Source: Cognataquiflexum aquatile | GTDB taxonomy: Bacteria > Bacteroidota > Bacteroidia > Cytophagales > Cyclobacteriaceae | Direction: 5' to 3' | NCBI RefSeq assembly: GCF_003316845.1 | Contig: NZ_QMIK01000003.1 | Coordinates: 248,001 to 312,000 of the forward strand | Length of the DNA stretch: 64,000 bases | Part shown: piece after piece, positions 53,012-61,987 of the stretch | Position numbering within the stretch: position 1 is the stretch's first letter | Layout: each line of letters opens with the position of its first letter | Notes under the pieces: model-generated | Seen by the model: only the letters and a program-made list of their open reading frames with translations | Databases searched by the model: none | Told to the model about the DNA's origin: nothing | Made by a program: the position numbers and the translations under genes

Positions 53012-54211
53012 GTGTCAGTCAGGAAGGTCAGGTATTATCTCTATCTCAAAGATGTATTATTGCTCTCCCTGACCGCATTTGGTGGCCCGCAGGTTTTTCT
53101 TGCCATGGTCTTGGATACCATGGTGACAAAGCGGGGATACATCAAAGAGCAGGAATTGTGGGAGTTGAATGCACTCTGTCAGATCCTGCCCGGTCCCACC
53201 TCGACACAGACGATTTCTGCTATTGGATATAGGGTAGGCGGGCCAAATCTCGCCTACCTTTCGCTTTTTGTATGGATTTTGCCAGCCACGCTTTTGATGA
53301 TCGCGGCTGCTTTTTTGATAGACTTTCTGCAGGAAAATACACCCGGTGCCTTGAGTTTTGCAAAATTCATTCAGCCTATGGCCATCGGATTTATAATCTA
53401 TGCTGCCCAAAAGACGATTTTCAAAATGGTCAAAACCACCGAGGCATCTGTCCTGATGATGTTTTCGACTTTCATTTCCTTTTTCTATAATTCCCCTTTC
53501 CTTTTTCCATTGTTGCTTCTAGTAGGGGGAGTGACCACTTCCTTGAAGTACAGAAATGAACCCAAGGAAGAAGGTGACAAAAAGCTTGTCATTGCATGGG
53601 CCAATTTCTACTTATGGGGAGGAATCCTGGTTTTTGCAGCTATTCTGGGTGCTTTGACAAAAAATCAGGCGGTGCTTCTGTTTGAGAATTTTTACCGAAA
53701 CGGTAGTCTGATTTTTGGGGGTGGGCAGGTATTGGTTCCTTATCTATTTACGGAGTTTGTGGAATTCAAAAAATTTCTGACTTCACAGGAATTCTTGACT
53801 GGATATGCCATATCACAGGGGATTCCGGGCCCGACATTCAGCATCAGTGCCTATGTAGGTGCGCTTTCTATGCGAGACCAAGGAATTATAGGTTTGTTGA
53901 CAGGAGGATTTATTGCATCTGCAGGGATTTTCTTACCCGGTACATTCCTGATTTTCTTTGTTGTCAAATTTTGGGACAAATTGAAAAAATTCCGTCCCGT
54001 CCGGGCAGCTTTGGAAGGCATCAATGCAGTAAGTTGTGGGATGTTGATTGCAGCAGCCTATTTGCTTTTTGAACCATTGGAACCTGATTTTTTCAATATT
54101 GCGGCCATTATGGGGACTTATCTCTTATTGAACTTTACCAAGCTTTCTTCCCCACTCATCATAGCCGTGGGGATCTTGGCGGGTATTGGGTTCCACTGGT
54201 TTTTTGGATGA
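53012..54211 (+). CDS. chrA: Chromate transporter (CHR family), two-domain
   Basis: A 399-residue membrane protein starting at a GTG 3 bp after the oxygenase stop. It contains two homologous CHR halves: LSLTAFGGPQVFLAMV with ILPGPTSTQTISAIGYRVGG in the first, and GGGQVLVPYLFTEFVEFKKF with ISQGIPGPTFSISAYVGALS in the second. These are the FGGP and PGPT-type motifs of ChrA. The family exports chromate or sulfate-like anions; the physiological substrate is often unknown. A shared terminator follows. Confidence 0.93.
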   Translation: MSVRKVRYYLYLKDVLLLSLTAFGGPQVFLAMVLDTMVTKRGYIKEQELWELNALCQILPGPTSTQTISAIGYRVGGPNLAYLSLFVWILPATLLMIAAAFLIDFLQENTPGALSFAKFIQPMAIGFIIYAAQKTIFKMVKTTEASVLMMFSTFISFFYNSPFLFPLLLLVGGVTTSLKYRNEPKEEGDKKLVIAWANFYLWGGILVFAAILGALTKNQAVLLFENFYRNGSLIFGGGQVLVPYLFTEFVEFKKFLTSQEFLTGYAISQGIPGPTFSISAYVGALSMRDQGIIGLLTGGFIASAGIFLPGTFLIFFVVKFWDKLKKFRPVRAALEGINAVSCGMLIAAAYLLFEPLEPDFFNIAAIMGTYLLLNFTKLSSPLIIAVGILAGIGFHWFFG

Positions 54212-54263
54212 TTTGCGAAGCGTAAATTATTGTCTTGAATTATAAGGAAATCTTAAAAAAGAT

Positions 54264-54286
54264 AAACCCCGCTTTCGGCGGGGTTT
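54264..54286. terminator. Bidirectional terminator between chrA and hpf
   Basis: AAACCCCGC (54264-54272), loop TTTCG, GCGGGGTTT (54278-54286). T-rich ends on both strands; it serves the convergent chrA and hpf genes. Confidence 0.88.
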
Positions 54287-54292
54287 TGTAAG

Positions 54293-54598
54293 CTATTGGT
54301 TGACCAAGACCATTTTTTCCTTGAATTTTTTGAGCTGTCTCCGAAGCCCCTCTATGGCTTCATCGGCAGCGGCTTCAAATGAATCGCTTTGGTTTTTGGC
54401 AAAAAGTGTCTTGCCGGGCACATTCAGTTTGATTTCAACAATTTTATTTTCATTTTTTTCATGCTTGTCGAGTCTCATAAAAACTTCACCGTCGATTATT
54501 CGATCAAAATAGGTGTCAAGTTTATCGGCTTTTTTCTGGATAAAATCGATAAGCTTTTGATCAGCATCGAAATGGATGGAATGCATTTGAAGTTTCAT
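54293..54598 (-). CDS. hpf: Ribosome hibernation-promoting factor, short form
   Basis: A 101-residue member of the HPF/RaiA/YfiA family, which binds the 30S subunit and shuts down translation in slow growth. The fold order is visible: MQMHSIHFDADQKLIDFIQK-like N-terminus (KLQMHSIHFDADQKLIDFIQ), KADKLDTYFDRIIDGEVFMR, then the strand IVEIKLNVPGKTLFAKNQSD and the helix AAADEAIEGLRRQLKKFKEK. There is no C-terminal dimerisation extension. It follows xerC and rpsU in the rpsU-xerC-hpf order that I recall from other Bacteroidota. Confidence 0.95.
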   Translation of the reverse strand: MKLQMHSIHFDADQKLIDFIQKKADKLDTYFDRIIDGEVFMRLDKHEKNENKIVEIKLNVPGKTLFAKNQSDSFEAAADEAIEGLRRQLKKFKEKMVLVNQ

Positions 54599-54627
54599 AA
54601 CGTAAATGGTTTATAGTGAAAATTATA

Positions 54628-55512
54628 TTAAGCTTTTGGATGTGCCTGTTCAAACACAGCCTTGAGTTTTTCCATGGAATTGTGGGTGTAAACCTGCGTT
54701 GCGGCAAGGTTGGCATGCCCAAGAAGGTCTTTGACAGCATTGAGGTCAGCGCCTTTGTTGAGTAAATGTGTAGCAAAAGTGTGCCGTAAGAGATGGGGAC
54801 TTCTTTTGGTAGTCTGAGCAAAAAGGTCTAAATGTTCTCTTACAATGCGGTAAATCTTCATCGGGTAAGCCTGTTCCTTGTGGTTTATAACGATAAAATA
54901 GTCACTATCTTGTAGATTTGAAAACGTTTCCTGAAATACTTTTCTGTACGAAACAATATTCTTTTTGAGGCCTTTTGTGATTGGAATTATTCTTTCTTTC
55001 TTCCGCTTTCCGAGTACTTTCACTCCTTCCCCCGCCAAATCAATGTCTTTCCACCTGAGTTCCAATAATTCGGATAGACGGACGCCTGTCAGGTAGAGAA
55101 ATTCCATGACCATTTTGTCACGCTGTCCATCAAAATCAGGCTCAAACTGCAATTCATCCAAGACTTTGTCGATAGCATCTTCCTGCACAAATTCTGGCAA
55201 TCGCTTTGGCGTCTTCAGTGCACGAAGTTTGTAAGTTGGGTCTTTGGTGATTTCTCCCGAGCGCATCAGAAATTTATAAAAAGAACGGAGTGTAGCGATT
55301 TTTCTATTAACTGATGTTGAACTCAGTCCCTGATCGACGAGGTCGATGATCCATGCACGTATTTCAGGATGATCTGCGGTGCTGATGTCTTCTTTTTCGA
55401 AGGAGATTGAACAAAACTTACTGAATTGCTCTAGATCCTTTCTATAAGCCAAGACAGTATGTCGGCTTGCCCTTTTTTCGAATTCTAGGTAATTGATAAA
55501 GGAATCGGTCAT
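54628..55512 (-). CDS. xerC: Tyrosine recombinase XerC/XerD-type
   Basis: A 294-residue site-specific recombinase. The N-terminal SAM-like core-binding domain (FINYLEFEKRASRHTVLAYR) is followed by a catalytic domain with Arg145 (TGVRLSELLELRW), a beta-hairpin Lys near 170, His240 and Arg243 (PHLLRHTFATHLL), His266 (LLGHANLAATQ) and the nucleophile Tyr275 (VYTH). Size and context (rpsU, hpf) match the housekeeping Xer enzyme that resolves chromosome dimers, not an integrase of a mobile element; no attachment site or phage gene is near. Confidence 0.94.
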   Translation of the reverse strand: MTDSFINYLEFEKRASRHTVLAYRKDLEQFSKFCSISFEKEDISTADHPEIRAWIIDLVDQGLSSTSVNRKIATLRSFYKFLMRSGEITKDPTYKLRALKTPKRLPEFVQEDAIDKVLDELQFEPDFDGQRDKMVMEFLYLTGVRLSELLELRWKDIDLAGEGVKVLGKRKKERIIPITKGLKKNIVSYRKVFQETFSNLQDSDYFIVINHKEQAYPMKIYRIVREHLDLFAQTTKRSPHLLRHTFATHLLNKGADLNAVKDLLGHANLAATQVYTHNSMEKLKAVFEQAHPKA

Positions 55513-55683
55513 TGGAGCGAGAAAGATGATGAAATGAAGTTAGTATAAAATCGCCAAGAAATGAATCTATTTTGAATCATTGGGTCAGAAATTTTGATCA
55601 AGATGTGATGTGCCGGGTTTTCAAAAAATAGAGAGATTTGAGTTGACTCATCTTGAGCTTAAAAATATATCCGAAGCTTGGTA

Positions 55684-55720
55684 ATAAAAAAGCGCATCCA
55701 CTTTCGTAGATGCGCTTTTT
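55684..55720 (-). terminator. Rho-independent terminator of rpsU
   Basis: GCGCATC (55692-55698) and GATGCGC (55709-55715) pair, extended by A/T pairs; the minus strand continues TTTTTTATTA. This separates rpsU from xerC. Confidence 0.88.
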
Positions 55721-55746
55721 GATTTTATTTCAAAAGTCAAAATGAA

Positions 55747-55941
55747 TTACTTCATTTCTGCCTCTTGCATTTTTTGCTTGTATGCTGCTTTGATAACTTG
55801 TTCTCTGTTCCTTACAGATGGCTTTACAAAGTGCTGTCTCGCTCTGAGCTCTCTTACGGCACCTGTTTTATCAAATTTCTTTTTGAAACGCTTTAGCGCC
55901 TTCTCGATTGATTCGTTCTCTTTTACGTTGACAATGATCAT
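55747..55941 (-). CDS. rpsU: 30S ribosomal protein bS21
   Basis: A 64-residue ribosomal protein (MIIVNVKENESIEKALKRFK, then KKFDKTGAVRELRARQHFVK). In Bacteroidota bS21 sits with bS6 and bS18 on the 3' end of 16S rRNA and helps hide the anti-Shine-Dalgarno sequence. This gene has an exceptional Shine-Dalgarno site (AAAGGAGGTG, 55958-55949) and its own promoter and terminator. Literature on Flavobacterium johnsoniae links such SD sites on rpsU to autogenous control: ribosomes without bS21 can use the SD and make more bS21. Confidence 0.97.
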   Translation of the reverse strand: MIIVNVKENESIEKALKRFKKKFDKTGAVRELRARQHFVKPSVRNREQVIKAAYKQKMQEAEMK

Positions 55942-55948
55942 ATGTATA

Positions 55949-55958
55949 CACCTCCTTT
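55949..55958 (-). promoter_or_regulatory. Strong Shine-Dalgarno site of rpsU
   Basis: On the minus strand AAAGGAGGTG, 7 bases before the ATG at 55941, is complementary to at least eight bases of the 16S 3' end. I found no comparable site at the other starts inspected. It is probably the sensor for free bS21 level. Confidence 0.85.
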
Positions 55959-55966
55959 CAGGGTTG

Positions 55967-55998
55967 CAAAAGTAGGATAATAATTTACCAATACCAAA
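55967..55998 (-). promoter_or_regulatory. rpsU promoter
   Basis: On the minus strand TTTG (55998-55995), 20 bases, TACTTTTG (55974-55967): a perfect Bacteroidota match. The transcript should begin near 55960, so the SD site is almost at the 5' end. Confidence 0.7.
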
Positions 55999-56050
55999 AT
56001 ATTTCCGTTCATCTTCTGACTTCTATTCTCAAATGATTTTCAAGATGGCT

Positions 56051-56084
56051 AAAAAAACAAAACCCGGCTTTTCAGTCGGGTTTT
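56051..56084 (-). terminator. Rho-independent terminator of atpD-atpC
   Basis: AAAACCCGGCT pairs with AGTCGGGTTTT across TTTC with one G-T pair; the minus strand continues GTTTTTTT. Confidence 0.85.
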
Positions 56085-56106
56085 GGATTTGAATGATTAT
56101 GAATTA

Positions 56107-56355
56107 TCAATCAATTACTTTCTCAGCAAGAAGGACAATTTTGTTGTCTTTTACTTCCACCACACCACCGTCGATGATATGGCTTTTTTTCCCTGCTTTG
56201 GTGGTATAGGATACCGTTCCTTTTCCCAAGGCGGAAACAATCGCCGCGTGGTTGTTCAATACCTGAAAAGAACCGTTAGCTCCCGGAAAAGTAGCCTCCG
56301 AAACTTCACCTTCAAATACTTTTAGGTCCGGTGTGATGATTGTCAATTGTATCAT
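56107..56355 (-). CDS. atpC: F1F0 ATP synthase subunit epsilon
   Basis: An 82-residue subunit of the central stalk. It comprises essentially the N-terminal beta-sandwich (IQLTIITPDLKVFEGEVSEA, FPGANGSFQVLNNHAAIVSA, GGVVEVKDNKIVLLAEK) and lacks the C-terminal two-helix domain that inhibits the enzyme in E. coli; this short form is usual in Bacteroidota. It lies 43 bp after atpD. Confidence 0.95.
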   Translation of the reverse strand: MIQLTIITPDLKVFEGEVSEATFPGANGSFQVLNNHAAIVSALGKGTVSYTTKAGKKSHIIDGGVVEVKDNKIVLLAEKVID

Positions 56356-56398
56356 GATGCGTTTAAAACCTTATTTGTCCGATGGATCGGAATGAAAA

Positions 56399-57904
<1,506 letters not shown>

Positions 57905-57946
57905 TTATTTTGATGTAAAAAGGATTGATGCTTTAAAATTCGAATG

Positions 57947-57976
57947 CAAAATTAATTATAAAAGCTTAATACCAAA
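57947..57976 (-). promoter_or_regulatory. Putative atpD promoter
   Basis: On the minus strand TTTG (57976-57973), 18 bases, TAATTTTG (57954-57947). Both elements are exact; the spacer is one base short of the usual range. Confidence 0.5.
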
Positions 57977-58085
57977 GGATGTTTGGAAATATAATCCACA
58001 TAGTTTTTGGACTATTGAGCTATGAAATCAATTTTAACTCCCGGTATTTTTTATTTTATGCAGCCAAAATGCAAGAAAATAGAGC

Positions 58086-58120
58086 TGAGAGTCGAGAAAC
58101 GAGAATCAAGACAAAAGATT
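58086..58120. repeat. Heptad repeat tract (second locus)
   Basis: TGAGAGT, CGAGAAA, CGAGAAT, CAAGACA, AAAGATT in register with a 7-base period, then repeats of TTGAAATAA. The same order (heptads, then ATTGAAAT) is seen at 3895-3957. About 395 bases between atpD and the NlpC/P60 gene hold this tract and the 15-bp repeats below, but no gene. Confidence 0.6.
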
Positions 58121-58252
58121 GAAATAAAGTGGAAATACGGTTGAAATAAATTGAAATAAAAAGGGAGACTTGGTCACTGTCTGGTTATGAAATGTTAACG
58201 CGAAGCAGACAACCACGATAACAAATACAACCACTACAACAATTACAACTCA

Positions 58253-58297
58253 ACAACCATTAACCTAATAACCATTAACCAAATAACCGTTAACCAA
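58253..58297. repeat. Three tandem 15-bp repeats
   Basis: ACAACCATTAACCTA, ATAACCATTAACCAA and ATAACCGTTAACCAA follow each other without gaps. They end at the base before the stop codon of the NlpC/P60 gene (58298-58300). An ACAAC-rich, less regular tract precedes them from about 58204. Confidence 0.8.
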
Positions 58298-58792
58298 CTA
58301 GAAAATCCTCCGCCCAAACAAAAACGCTTTGGTCCAATAAGTTTGGCTGAGATTGTCCTCCGTGACACCCAAGGAAGTGGAGGAATGGATAAAAATGATG
58401 TTTCCCTTTGACGTGTCCGTGACTATACCTGCATGGGTCACCTGGTTTTTTTTCTTGCCTGTGGCAAAAAAGAGGACATCGCCTTTTTCGAAATTTTTCC
58501 CTGAAACTTTTTTCCCCTCCTTGCTTTGAGCTGCCGAATTTCGCGGCATGGTGATCCCGACACTGTAAAATGCATGATAAACCAAAGCCGAGCAATCCAT
58601 CCCCGATCTGGTAGTGCCGCCATAGCGGTAAGGAGTACCACGGTAGCTTCTTGCCGTTTCGACGACCTTGTTCACATTCTGTTTCCTGAGATTTTTACTG
58701 GATGAGCAAGCTCCAAGAAGTAACAGACAAAAAAGTAACGGCAATATTTGGTGTGAAAAGAACCTTAATTTTTCTCTTGGATTTGTACTCAT
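58298..58792 (-). CDS. NlpC/P60 (C40) peptidoglycan endopeptidase lipoprotein
   Basis: A 164-residue lipoprotein (signal to FCLLLLGAC, lipidated Cys29). The catalytic triad of the C40 family is intact: Cys67 (SGMDCSALVYHAF), His120 (VTHAGIVTD) and His136 (IFIHSST), with the usual YRYGG and GDVLFFA segments. It resembles MepS/Spr and should cut peptide cross-links or stems in the wall. It is divergent from the TPR lipoprotein gene (83 bp) and its 3' end abuts tandem repeats. Confidence 0.95.
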   Translation of the reverse strand: MSTNPREKLRFFSHQILPLLFCLLLLGACSSSKNLRKQNVNKVVETARSYRGTPYRYGGTTRSGMDCSALVYHAFYSVGITMPRNSAAQSKEGKKVSGKNFEKGDVLFFATGKKKNQVTHAGIVTDTSKGNIIFIHSSTSLGVTEDNLSQTYWTKAFLFGRRIF

Positions 58793-58875
58793 TTGTAATC
58801 GAAATATTTTAAATTCAATAATACATTCCTATTTCCTGCTTTCAAAGGTTTTTCAAGCTTAAAATTTTGATTCAT

Positions 58876-59853
58876 ATGTTAAAAAAAATCGTTTTTTACG
58901 GAATATTGCCACTTTTTTTCATTTCCTGTAGCCAAAAGGAAAAGGAGAATAAAGTCATTTACTTAGAAGAAATTTCACCAGAAACAAAAGTGTTTCAGGC
59001 TATTGGCCTGCTGGGGGACTCGCTTTTCACAGACATCGATTCCTCTTTGCAGCAAACCCAAATCGATAAACTTGAAGAAGCGGAAAACCTGTATGGCGAA
59101 GATCCAAGTCTTGAAAATCTGATTTGGATCGGTAGGCGAGAAGCGTACCTCGGAAGGTATGACTTAGCCATCCGGACTTTCAGCAAGGCAGCCAAACAAT
59201 ATCCCGATTCCTTCGAGGCACTGCGGCACCGGGGACACAGATTTATTTCAATCCGGGAATTTGACCGAGCGATTCTTGATTTTTTGAAAGCAGCGGAACT
59301 GATGGAAAACCTTCCCCTACAGATCGAACCTGATGGGATGCCCAATAAGCAGAACATCCCGCTTTCCAATGGACAATTTAATGTTTGGTACCATTTGGGG
59401 TTGGCGTACTATCTGAAAAATGATTGGGAGAAAGCTTTGGAGGCTTACCAAAAGTGCCTTGAAGTATCGGACAACGATGACCTGATAGTGGCGACATTGG
59501 ATTGGTACTATATGACTCTGGTCAAAATGGGAAAAACCAAAGAGGCCCAAAGCCTAATCAGGGCTGTAAACACCAAGATGACTATCATTGAAAATGATGC
59601 GTATTTCAAAAGAATATTGATGTATAAAGGAGAACTGAAACCGGAAGCGCTGATGGATACGGAGGATTCAAAATCGGAAGATCAAAAGCTTCAATATGTG
59701 ACCCAAGGATATGGATTGGGCAATTATTACTTGTCCAAAGGGGATACCGCCAAAGCAAAATCCATTTTTGAAAATGTCCTTGCAACTGGATATTGGTCGG
59801 CTTTTGGCTATATTGCTTCAGAAATGGAATTGGCTGGATTAAAAAATGAGTAA
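58876..59853 (+). CDS. TPR-repeat lipoprotein
   Basis: A 325-residue lipoprotein. The ATG at 58876 gives MLKKIVFYGILPLFFISC with lipidated Cys18; an upstream TTG at 58867 is less likely. Several TPR motifs follow: LIWIGRREAYLGRYDLAIRT, ALRHRGHRFISIREFDRAIL, LGLAYYLKNDWEKALEAYQK, GLGNYYLSKGDTAKAKSIFE. It is probably a periplasmic scaffold; the partner is unknown. The last 8 bases overlap the next small gene. Confidence 0.88.
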   Translation: MLKKIVFYGILPLFFISCSQKEKENKVIYLEEISPETKVFQAIGLLGDSLFTDIDSSLQQTQIDKLEEAENLYGEDPSLENLIWIGRREAYLGRYDLAIRTFSKAAKQYPDSFEALRHRGHRFISIREFDRAILDFLKAAELMENLPLQIEPDGMPNKQNIPLSNGQFNVWYHLGLAYYLKNDWEKALEAYQKCLEVSDNDDLIVATLDWYYMTLVKMGKTKEAQSLIRAVNTKMTIIENDAYFKRILMYKGELKPEALMDTEDSKSEDQKLQYVTQGYGLGNYYLSKGDTAKAKSIFENVLATGYWSAFGYIASEMELAGLKNE

Positions 59854-60088
59854 AGAGGATTTCAAAATATTGCCGCTTCACAAAAAGATACACATGCTTT
59901 ATACAGAAGGGACTTTTGTAGTGGGGATTCGGTATTATACGCACAAAGTGAATCTCTATCTACTTGAAGATGAATACATAGAGGTTTTTTATAATCATAA
60001 ATTAGATAAGATTGACAAAATAGATTTTTTGGATCACCAGCATACCCGCATGAAATTCTATCTCGATCAGATTCAGTTATCTGTCTGA
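59846..60088 (+). CDS. Small conserved protein of unknown function
   Basis: An 80-residue soluble protein (ILPLHKKIHMLYTEGTFVVG, then YTHKVNLYLLEDEYIEVFYN). It has no signal peptide and a likely alpha+beta fold. It overlaps the TPR lipoprotein gene by 8 bases, so it is translated from the same mRNA. I associate similar short proteins with Bacteroidota but know no function. It converges with coaE. Confidence 0.8.
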   Translation: MSKEDFKILPLHKKIHMLYTEGTFVVGIRYYTHKVNLYLLEDEYIEVFYNHKLDKIDKIDFLDHQHTRMKFYLDQIQLSV

Positions 60089-60101
60089 ATCTGTAAAAAA
60101 A

Positions 60102-60704
60102 TCAAAGATTCAAAAGTTGACGGTGGATTTCCAAAACTTGGGGAATCAGCAGCCTGTTGTCAGTATTTTTGATGACGAAATCTGCCAATTTGTTTTTTTC
60201 TTCATCAGGAAGCTGCTTGTCTATGATATCGTTTACCTGTTTTTCGTTCCTCTGCGGGTCCCGCATCAATACTCTGGAAATGCGGATCCGGATCGGAGAG
60301 GATACATTGATGACCTTGTCAAGGTCTTTGTATGACCCGGTTTCAAAAAGCAAAGCTGCCTCCTTGAGTACATAGGGAGCAGTTTGGGCATTTGCCCAAT
60401 TTTCAAAGTCAGCTTTGACGGCAGGATGGACGAGCCCATTGATGGTTTTTACTTTTTCTTCATCCGAAAAAACCTGTGATGCCAAAAATACCCTGTTGAG
60501 CACTCCTGTTTCTGAATAACTTTCTTGTCCAAAGTTAGCTTTTATCTGTTCTTTCAAAGCCTCATCATTGGCCATGAGCCACTTTGCCCTGTCATCTGCA
60601 TAATAAACGGGGATTCCCAAAATTGAAAAAATCCTGGCAACTGTGGATTTTCCTGAGCCGATTCCTCCTGTGATCCCTACCAACAAAGGTTTATGGTTTG
60701 TCAT
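60102..60704 (-). CDS. coaE: Dephospho-CoA kinase
   Basis: A 200-residue P-loop kinase for the last step of coenzyme A synthesis. It has Walker A GITGGIGSGKSTVARIFSIL at the N-terminus, ADDRAKWLM, the LVHPAVKADFENW segment and PYVLKEAALLFETG, all typical. It overlaps ybbR by 14 bases and is the last gene of the nusB operon. Confidence 0.97.
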   Translation of the reverse strand: MTNHKPLLVGITGGIGSGKSTVARIFSILGIPVYYADDRAKWLMANDEALKEQIKANFGQESYSETGVLNRVFLASQVFSDEEKVKTINGLVHPAVKADFENWANAQTAPYVLKEAALLFETGSYKDLDKVINVSSPIRIRISRVLMRDPQRNEKQVNDIIDKQLPDEEKNKLADFVIKNTDNRLLIPQVLEIHRQLLNL

Positions 60705-61662
60705 ACTTCAGTTTCAAAACCTCAGGTTCAAACTTGATTTTTTCTAAAAATACCGGTTTCGGCTTAACTTCCACAAAAATGGTACTGTCTTCCCTGTCGC
60801 GGTTATTGTAATTTAGAATTGCTTCAAATTCATACTCACTGAGCTCTGCCACTTTTCTTTCATCAATGAAATATGACATGATGATATTGGCAGGCTCTTG
60901 GGCAAGGCTGACATTTTTTGGGAAATTGAGCATTTTGATTTTCAATCTCTTATTACCTTCCAACATTTGGAAAACCTCAAATTTTACCTGGACACTTTCA
61001 TCCTCTAAAGTTAAAAAATCAGTATACGCCGAAGGCAAAGTCAGGGGGATGAGTTTGTTGAATTCCTTATTGATTTTATCTTCACCTAAATTCACTTTCA
61101 AGACCCCTTCCAATTCCTGAAGGACAGAAGTAGGGCCTTTGATATCTACAAAAGGCGGATCTATATTAATGGAGCTTCCGAGTCTGAAATTTTGCGCAAG
61201 GGTAGTCGAAGTGGTGTCAATTTCAATTTTGACTTTCCTTGTGACGATTTTATCAATATTGAATTTGATGGTGTCAGTAACCATCGAAACCAAAACCGAA
61301 GGAGTAAGGTTTTCGGCAAGTGTTCTCCTCAGTTCGGATGTCAGGATATAATTCTTTGTGGAGGGGTTGTTGATTTCGATCAAAAACGGACTTTCATTGA
61401 TTTTGAAGTACTTTCTCAATAAATCCCAACCATTTCCATTGATCTCGATTTTGATTCGACTTGGCAATTCTTCGACAGGCATAAACTCCGTATCATCGAA
61501 AACAATTTCGATGGGATAATCCACGACAGTATTGTAATTGTCTTTGTTGAGTGCATTTAAAACCCAAAAAGTGGCGGCTGCGAGAAAACACAGGGCCGCC
61601 ACTTTCATGTTTGCAATCTTTTGCGGATTAAGGTTGGTAAGGAGTTTCTTAAGCTTGGCCAA
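60691..61662 (-). CDS. YbbR/CdaR-like domain membrane protein
   Basis: About 323 residues if translation starts at the TTG at 61662, eight bases after the yajC stop. An ATG at 61725 would overlap yajC by 56 bases, and an ATG at 61608 lies just before the membrane helix; the choice is uncertain. One helix (MKVAALCFLAAATFWVLNAL) anchors a periplasmic region of YbbR-like beta repeats (YPIEIVFDDTEFMPVEELPS, VDIKGPTSVLQELEGVLKVN). In Firmicutes YbbR regulates c-di-AMP cyclase; no cyclase gene is next to it here. Confidence 0.88.
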   Translation of the reverse strand: MAKLKKLLTNLNPQKIANMKVAALCFLAAATFWVLNALNKDNYNTVVDYPIEIVFDDTEFMPVEELPSRIKIEINGNGWDLLRKYFKINESPFLIEINNPSTKNYILTSELRRTLAENLTPSVLVSMVTDTIKFNIDKIVTRKVKIEIDTTSTTLAQNFRLGSSINIDPPFVDIKGPTSVLQELEGVLKVNLGEDKINKEFNKLIPLTLPSAYTDFLTLEDESVQVKFEVFQMLEGNKRLKIKMLNFPKNVSLAQEPANIIMSYFIDERKVAELSEYEFEAILNYNNRDREDSTIFVEVKPKPVFLEKIKFEPEVLKLKYDKP

Positions 61663-61669
61663 GATAATT

Positions 61670-61984
61670 TTATTTGGTTCCGGTTGCTTTTTTGGTGAAA
61701 TCAGCTGAGATCGCAGATTTTTCAACCTTCAATTTCAATCCTTTATCCAATTCCAATGTAACCGTATCACCTTCAATGGAATATATTTTTCCATGGATTC
61801 CTCCGATTGTGACTGCGGTATCTCCCTTCTTGATGGATTCAAGAAAGTTTTTGGTTTCTTTTTGTTTTTTCTGCTGAGGTCTGATCATGAAGAAATACAT
61901 GATAAGGATGATGGATCCGAATAGAAATACCTGACCCATTATTTCAGAACTCAAAAACGACTGCAATAAAATCTGATTGTTCAT
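61670..61984 (-). CDS. yajC: Preprotein translocase subunit YajC
   Basis: A 104-residue single-pass membrane protein of the Sec accessory complex. The helix (VFLFGSIILIMYFFMIRPQQ) is followed at once by the conserved RPQQKKQKE and the beta region KGDTAVTIGGIHGKIYSIEG. It starts 3 bp after the DUF1573 gene. Confidence 0.95.
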   Translation of the reverse strand: MNNQILLQSFLSSEIMGQVFLFGSIILIMYFFMIRPQQKKQKETKNFLESIKKGDTAVTIGGIHGKIYSIEGDTVTLELDKGLKLKVEKSAISADFTKKATGTK

Positions 61985-61987
61985 AAA

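Noticed and set aside
54628-55512. Tyrosine recombinase as a sign of a mobile element
   Set aside because: Size, catalytic residues and the rpsU/hpf context fit the housekeeping Xer protein; no attachment repeats or phage genes are near.
58290-58595. Minus-strand frame of 101 residues
   Set aside because: It is another frame of the NlpC/P60 gene with a Cys/His-rich but meaningless sequence.
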